Source: Acidimicrobiia bacterium (GTDB lineage Bacteria > Actinomycetota > Acidimicrobiia > Spongiisociales > ZC4RG35). Taken from it: a stretch of DNA of 64,000 bases. The notes beneath the pieces were generated by a model. That model searched no databases and was not told the DNA's origin. It was given only the letters and a program-made list of their open reading frames with translations. Positions within the stretch are counted from its first letter, which is position 1. The number at the start of each line of letters is the position of its first letter. Of this stretch, positions 63,942-64,000 are shown in pieces. A program made the position numbers and the translations under genes. The stretch covers positions 32,091-96,090 of the forward strand of contig JANQRA010000010.1 of assembly GCA_028284765.1 (NCBI GenBank), written 5' to 3'.

Positions 63942-64000
63942 AACAACCTCCTTCTGGCCCTAATTCTGTGGGATCAGCAGAAAACCCGGTAGGGGCGAAA

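Noticed and set aside
63082..63963. 293-codon plus-strand open frame opposite the CBS and stress genes
   Set aside because: It is antisense to two recognisable proteins, and its translation is serine/arginine-rich with no domain.

Overview
The window is a stretch of bacterial chromosome, most likely from an actinobacterium of the Acidimicrobiia type. The reasons are the high but not extreme G+C, a mycothiol-dependent isomerase-family protein, a LytR-CpsA-Psr protein, a GuaB3-type IMP dehydrogenase-family protein next to guaA, frequent GTG/TTG starts, tightly overlapping genes, and promoters that resemble actinobacterial motility-sigma sites. The class-level assignment is inference. No rRNA, tRNA, CRISPR array, transposase or prophage gene was recognised, and there is no gene-free stretch longer than about 300 bases.

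Layout. Positions 1-10254 hold the end of one respiratory complex I operon (nuoG fragment, then nuoH-I-J-K-L-M-N), followed without a gap by a membrane-anchored bactofilin-like gene. Positions 10230-13150 hold two tiny paralogous zinc-ribbon genes and a thioredoxin on the minus strand, divergent from moaA, then two convergent membrane-protein genes. Positions 13162-17908 hold a ferric-iron ABC importer (fbpA-B-C order, minus strand) divergent from a ferritin and a DUF402 gene; the gap between them carries a 24-bp near-perfect palindrome. Positions 17921-19109 hold an AbiEi/DUF559 nuclease-like gene bracketed by two pairs of a 47-bp interrupted palindrome. Positions 20263-30587 hold a second, complete complex I operon of the 11-subunit type (nuoA-B-C-D-H-I-J-K-L-M-N, without E, F or G).

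Positions 30637-36650 hold a GNAT acetyltransferase, a Nudix hydrolase, a GAF-type histidine kinase, an LCP protein, an unusual molybdopterin-domain/pentapeptide-repeat fusion, and trpS. Positions 36707-45438 hold a CPBP protease, guaB3-guaA, a CheA-CheY hybrid, a second histidine kinase and pcrA/uvrD. The GAF-type kinase and the CheA hybrid share an identically spaced promoter motif (GACCCTCAAG-N16-GCCGA) that looks like a sigma-28/FliA site, so both are probably in a motility or chemotaxis regulon.

Positions 45504-53184 hold a membrane protein, transaldolase, a B12-binding mutase subunit, sucC-sucD, a mycothiol-type protein, lemA and a DUF2207 protein; another pair of the 47-bp palindrome lies at 50626-50744. 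Positions 53187-62771 are a catabolic region: methyltransferase, hutI-hutH, thioesterase, CoA-binding protein, acyl-CoA dehydrogenase, enoyl-CoA hydratase, RidA, kynureninase and tryptophan 2,3-dioxygenase. The window ends with a universal stress protein and a CBS-BON protein.

The observations most worth following up are the paired 47-bp palindromes, with covarying central stems, around a nuclease-like gene; the pair of 41-bp inverted repeats flanking nuoL; the matched FliA-like promoters; the Moco/pentapeptide fusion; and the two CRH...CxxC mini-proteins, one of them only 57 residues long.
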